Positions 61,639 to 64,000 of a DNA stretch of 64,000 nucleotides are shown one piece after another. The notes beneath the pieces were generated by a model, which saw only the letters and a program-made list of their open reading frames with translations, was not told the DNA's origin and did not search any database. Source of the stretch: Limnohabitans sp. (lineage in GTDB: Bacteria; Pseudomonadota; Gammaproteobacteria; Burkholderiales; Burkholderiaceae_C); assembly GCA_030158125.1 (NCBI GenBank), contig JAOATL010000015.1:310001-374000 (forward strand), in the 5' to 3' direction. Within the stretch, counting starts at the first letter, position 1. Every line of letters starts with the position of its first letter. The translations under genes were made by a program, and so were the position numbers.

Positions 61639-62703
61639 ATGGCACTCGTTTCAATGCGCGAGCTGCTGGACCATGCCGCCGTCAACGGCTACGGCATTCC
61701 AGCTTTCAACGTCAACAATCTGGAGCAGGTCCAGGCCATCATGGAGGCCGCCAAGGAAACGGGCGCGCCCGTGATCATGCAAGCGTCTGCGGGTGCTCGC
61801 AAATACGCTGGCGAAGGCTTTTTGAAGCTGCTCATTCAGGCTGCTGTCGAGTCCTACCCCGAGATTCCCGTGGTGATGCACCAAGACCATGGTCAAAGCC
61901 CCGATGTGTGCCAAGGCGCCATCAATTTGGGTTTCAGCTCCGTCATGATGGACGGCAGTTTGGAGGCCGACGGCAAAACCATTGCCAGCTATGAATACAA
62001 CCTTGACGTGACCCAAAAAGTGGTCAGCATGGCCCACAAACTGGGCATCACGGTGGAAGGTGAATTGGGCTGTTTGGGCTCGCTCGAGACCATGCAAGGC
62101 GACAAGGAAGACGGTCACGGCACCGACGCCGTCATGACGCGAGAACAACTCCTGACCGATCCCGAACAAGCCGCCGATTTTGTTCAGCGCACCCAGCTCG
62201 ATGCCTTGGCCATTGCCATTGGCACCAGCCACGGCGCTTACAAATTCACGCGCAAGCCCACAGGCGACATCTTGGCGATCGACCGCATTCAGGCCATCCA
62301 CAAGCGCATCCCCAACACGCACTTGGTCATGCACGGCTCTTCCAGCGTGCCACAAGACTTGTTGGCCATCATTCGTGAATTTGGTGGCAACATGAAAGAA
62401 ACCTACGGCGTGCCCGTCGAAGAAATCCAAAAAGCCATCAAGTTTGGTGTGCGCAAGGTCAACATCGACACCGACATCCGCTTGGCCATGACCGCTGCAG
62501 TGCGCAAGTTCTTGGTGCAAAACCCCGAGAAATTTGACCCCCGCGAATGGCTCAAACCTGCCCGCGAAGCGGCCAAGCAAATTTGCAAGCAACGCTACAT
62601 CGAGTTTGGTTGCGAAGGCCAGGCGTCCAAAATCAAGGGCCACAGCTTGCAAGTGGTGGCAGCGCAGTACGCAAAAGGTGAGCTGGCGCAAGTCGTTCAC
62701 TGA
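61639..62703 (+). CDS. fba: Fructose-bisphosphate aldolase, class II
   Basis: 354 residues of the class IIB type. The zinc ligands are in [22 protein letters not shown] and [10 protein letters not shown], and [17 protein letters not shown] is near the end. It interconverts fructose 1,6-bisphosphate and triose phosphates. It lies between pyk and purC as in many Burkholderiales. Confidence 0.97.
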   Translation: MALVSMRELLDHAAVNGYGIPAFNVNNLEQVQAIMEAAKETGAPVIMQASAGARKYAGEGFLKLLIQAAVESYPEIPVVMHQDHGQSPDVCQGAINLGFSSVMMDGSLEADGKTIASYEYNLDVTQKVVSMAHKLGITVEGELGCLGSLETMQGDKEDGHGTDAVMTREQLLTDPEQAADFVQRTQLDALAIAIGTSHGAYKFTRKPTGDILAIDRIQAIHKRIPNTHLVMHGSSSVPQDLLAIIREFGGNMKETYGVPVEEIQKAIKFGVRKVNIDTDIRLAMTAAVRKFLVQNPEKFDPREWLKPAREAAKQICKQRYIEFGCEGQASKIKGHSLQVVAAQYAKGELAQVVH

Positions 62704-62727
62704 AATTGGCTCGATAATGCAGGCACT

Positions 62728-63642
62728 ATGACGACAGTTTCTGCATTACACACCTCCGCTTTGACCTCTCTCACCTTGCTCGCACGTGGCAAGGTCCGAG
62801 ACAACTACGCTGTCGGTACCGATCGCATCCTGATGGTGGCCTCAGACCGCATCAGCGCGTTTGACGTCATCATGGGAGAACCCATTCCCGGCAAAGGTGT
62901 GTTGCTGACGCAAATGGCCTTGTACTGGTTTGACAAGTTGGGCCCCAAAGGCTTGAACCTGTGCCCCATTCACCTCACCGGTGACGCCCCCGAGAGCGTG
63001 GTCAGTGCAGAAGAAGTGTCTCAAGTCACGGGCCGCTCAATGCTGGTCAAGCGCTTGCAGCCTATCCCAGTCGAAGCGGTTGTGCGTGGCTATTTGGCGG
63101 GCAGTGGTTGGAAAGAATACCAAGAAGGCCAACAGGTCTGCGGCGTCAAACTGCCTGCCGGTTTGAAGAACGCCAGCAAATTGCCCGAGCCCATTTACAC
63201 ACCAGCCGCCAAAGCCGCTGTAGGCGATCACGACGAAAACATCACGTTTGAACAAACAGTCGAGATGATTGGCATCGATTTGGCCACACGCATCAAAGAC
63301 ATCAGCATCGCCATTTACAAAGCTGCCAGCCACATTGCCGCTGAAAAGGGCATCATCATTGCCGACACCAAATTTGAATTTGGTCTAGACGCCGATGGCA
63401 CGTTGGTCTTGATGGACGAGGTGCTCACGCCCGACTCATCGCGCTATTGGCCTGCAGAAAGTTATGTCGAGGGTGTCAACCCGCCCAGTTACGACAAACA
63501 GTTTTTGCGCGATTGGCTAGAAAGCACACTGGTCAACGGCAAGCCTTGGGACAAAACCCCGCCAGCCCCTCGTTTACCCCGTGAAGTGATCGAGAAGACC
63601 TCGGCAAAATACGCGGAAGCGCTGCAGCGATTGACCCGCTAA
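62728..63642 (+). CDS. purC: Phosphoribosylaminoimidazole-succinocarboxamide synthase
   Basis: 304 residues. Family motifs: [60 protein letters not shown] and [14 protein letters not shown]. It catalyses the ligation of CAIR and aspartate in purine synthesis. The longer, single-domain form is typical of beta-proteobacteria. Confidence 0.97.
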   Translation: MTTVSALHTSALTSLTLLARGKVRDNYAVGTDRILMVASDRISAFDVIMGEPIPGKGVLLTQMALYWFDKLGPKGLNLCPIHLTGDAPESVVSAEEVSQVTGRSMLVKRLQPIPVEAVVRGYLAGSGWKEYQEGQQVCGVKLPAGLKNASKLPEPIYTPAAKAAVGDHDENITFEQTVEMIGIDLATRIKDISIAIYKAASHIAAEKGIIIADTKFEFGLDADGTLVLMDEVLTPDSSRYWPAESYVEGVNPPSYDKQFLRDWLESTLVNGKPWDKTPPAPRLPREVIEKTSAKYAEALQRLTR

Positions 63643-63711
63643 GTCATCACGCCCTTTTGGGCCAGTTGGGATGGCCTCGGCTCAGCGCAGCTAACGTTGG
63701 AGATGCCGTTC

Positions 63712-64000
63712 ATGATCAGTTTGTTTCGCTCGGCCCCCGAGCTCATGGTTCAGTACGCACAATATCACCGCGATCGTCGCAACATTGCCACCCATCTGGT
63801 GGGCATTCCCCTCATTGTTCTGTCCATTGGCATGTTGCTCTCGTGGGTCACATTTGACATTGCCGGTTACGCCGTCAGCTTGGCGGCAATGTTGTGGGCC
63901 CTCTCAAGTCTTTGGTACCTCACGCGCGGCAATGTGTTGCTGGGTTTGGCCACCAGCATGGTGAATGTGGCCTTGTTTGCGCTGGCCCATACACCCGAAG
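63712..64000 (+). CDS. DUF962/Mpo1-like membrane protein (N-terminal part)
   Basis: The gene runs off the right edge; about 96 residues are seen. It starts MISLFRSAPELMVQYAQYHR and continues with the conserved DRRNIATHLVGIPLIVLSI and hydrophobic spans. This resembles the DUF962/YGL010w (Mpo1) family, in which yeast Mpo1 is an iron-dependent alpha-dioxygenase of 2-hydroxy fatty acids. GGAG lies about 9 bases before the ATG at 63712; an in-frame ATG at 63703 is too close to it. Confidence 0.8.
   Translation, partial: MISLFRSAPELMVQYAQYHRDRRNIATHLVGIPLIVLSIGMLLSWVTFDIAGYAVSLAAMLWALSSLWYLTRGNVLLGLATSMVNVALFALAHTPE

Overview
The window comes from a beta-proteobacterium of the order Burkholderiales, most likely Comamonadaceae-like. 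The grounds are three Bug/TctC-type receptors, a Gram-negative porin of the beta-proteobacterial type, Burkholderiales-style gene orders (yajC-secD-secF; dprA divergent from def-fmt; pgk, pyk, fba, purC) and overall protein style. No rRNA, tRNA, IS element or CRISPR array was recognised.

Layout. (1) 1-4.4 kb is a defence/stress segment: the N-terminus of a type I restriction HsdR-like nuclease behind a CARF-type sigma54 activator (RtcR-like), an SRAP/HMCES-family DNA-damage protein, a LexA box, and a DUF1778/GNAT toxin-antitoxin pair. (2) 4.4-6.9 kb: cobalt-type nitrile hydratase (alpha, beta, accessory) plus an EamA exporter. (3) 7-15.7 kb: housekeeping genes yajC, secD, secF, dprA, def, fmt, azlC/azlD-like and pgk. 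(4) 15.8-59.3 kb is accessory DNA between pgk and pyk, which are neighbours in many Burkholderiales. It holds a fatty acid desaturase, a carboxylate module (two MmgE/PrpD proteins, a tripartite tricarboxylate transporter, an SDR, an AbrB-like permease), and a large oxygenase/cupin island (24.9-59.3 kb). (5) 59.3-64 kb: pyk, a PAP2 phosphatase, fba, purC and the start of a DUF962 protein.

The oxygenase/cupin island is the interesting part. It has two near-identical Rieske oxygenase alpha subunits, a Rieske ferredoxin, a flavin/2Fe-2S reductase, a zinc dehydrogenase, two single cupins, two double cupins, a periplasmic molybdenum hydroxylase pair with a nearby cytochrome c, a Tat-exported thiamine-diphosphate enzyme, a class II aldolase/decarboxylase-type protein, an ABC importer with three substrate-binding proteins, an MFS carrier, a Bug receptor and a porin. 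It also has a nickel module (NikR, a NiCoT permease, a COG0523 GTPase) and two EutA-type ATPases although no ethanolamine ammonia-lyase is present. One EutA is translationally coupled to a double cupin; the other has very His-rich ends.

An IclR regulator sits in the middle. In the intergenic regions of this island I find seven copies of the same 37-bp element: two 17-bp imperfect palindromes of the form GTTC...TAT...GAAC separated by exactly 3 bp. They lie before both Rieske genes, a Bug gene, the ferredoxin, the IclR gene, the ABC importer, the porin and the second double cupin. This defines a probable IclR regulon. My working model is an IclR-controlled pathway for an aromatic or heteroaromatic (poly)carboxylate: outer-membrane and ABC/TTT uptake, Rieske hydroxylation, dehydrogenation, cupin ring cleavage and decarboxylation/aldol steps, with EutA-like ATPases acting as reactivases of a metallo-oxygenase, possibly a nickel cupin. 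The substrate cannot be read from the sequence.
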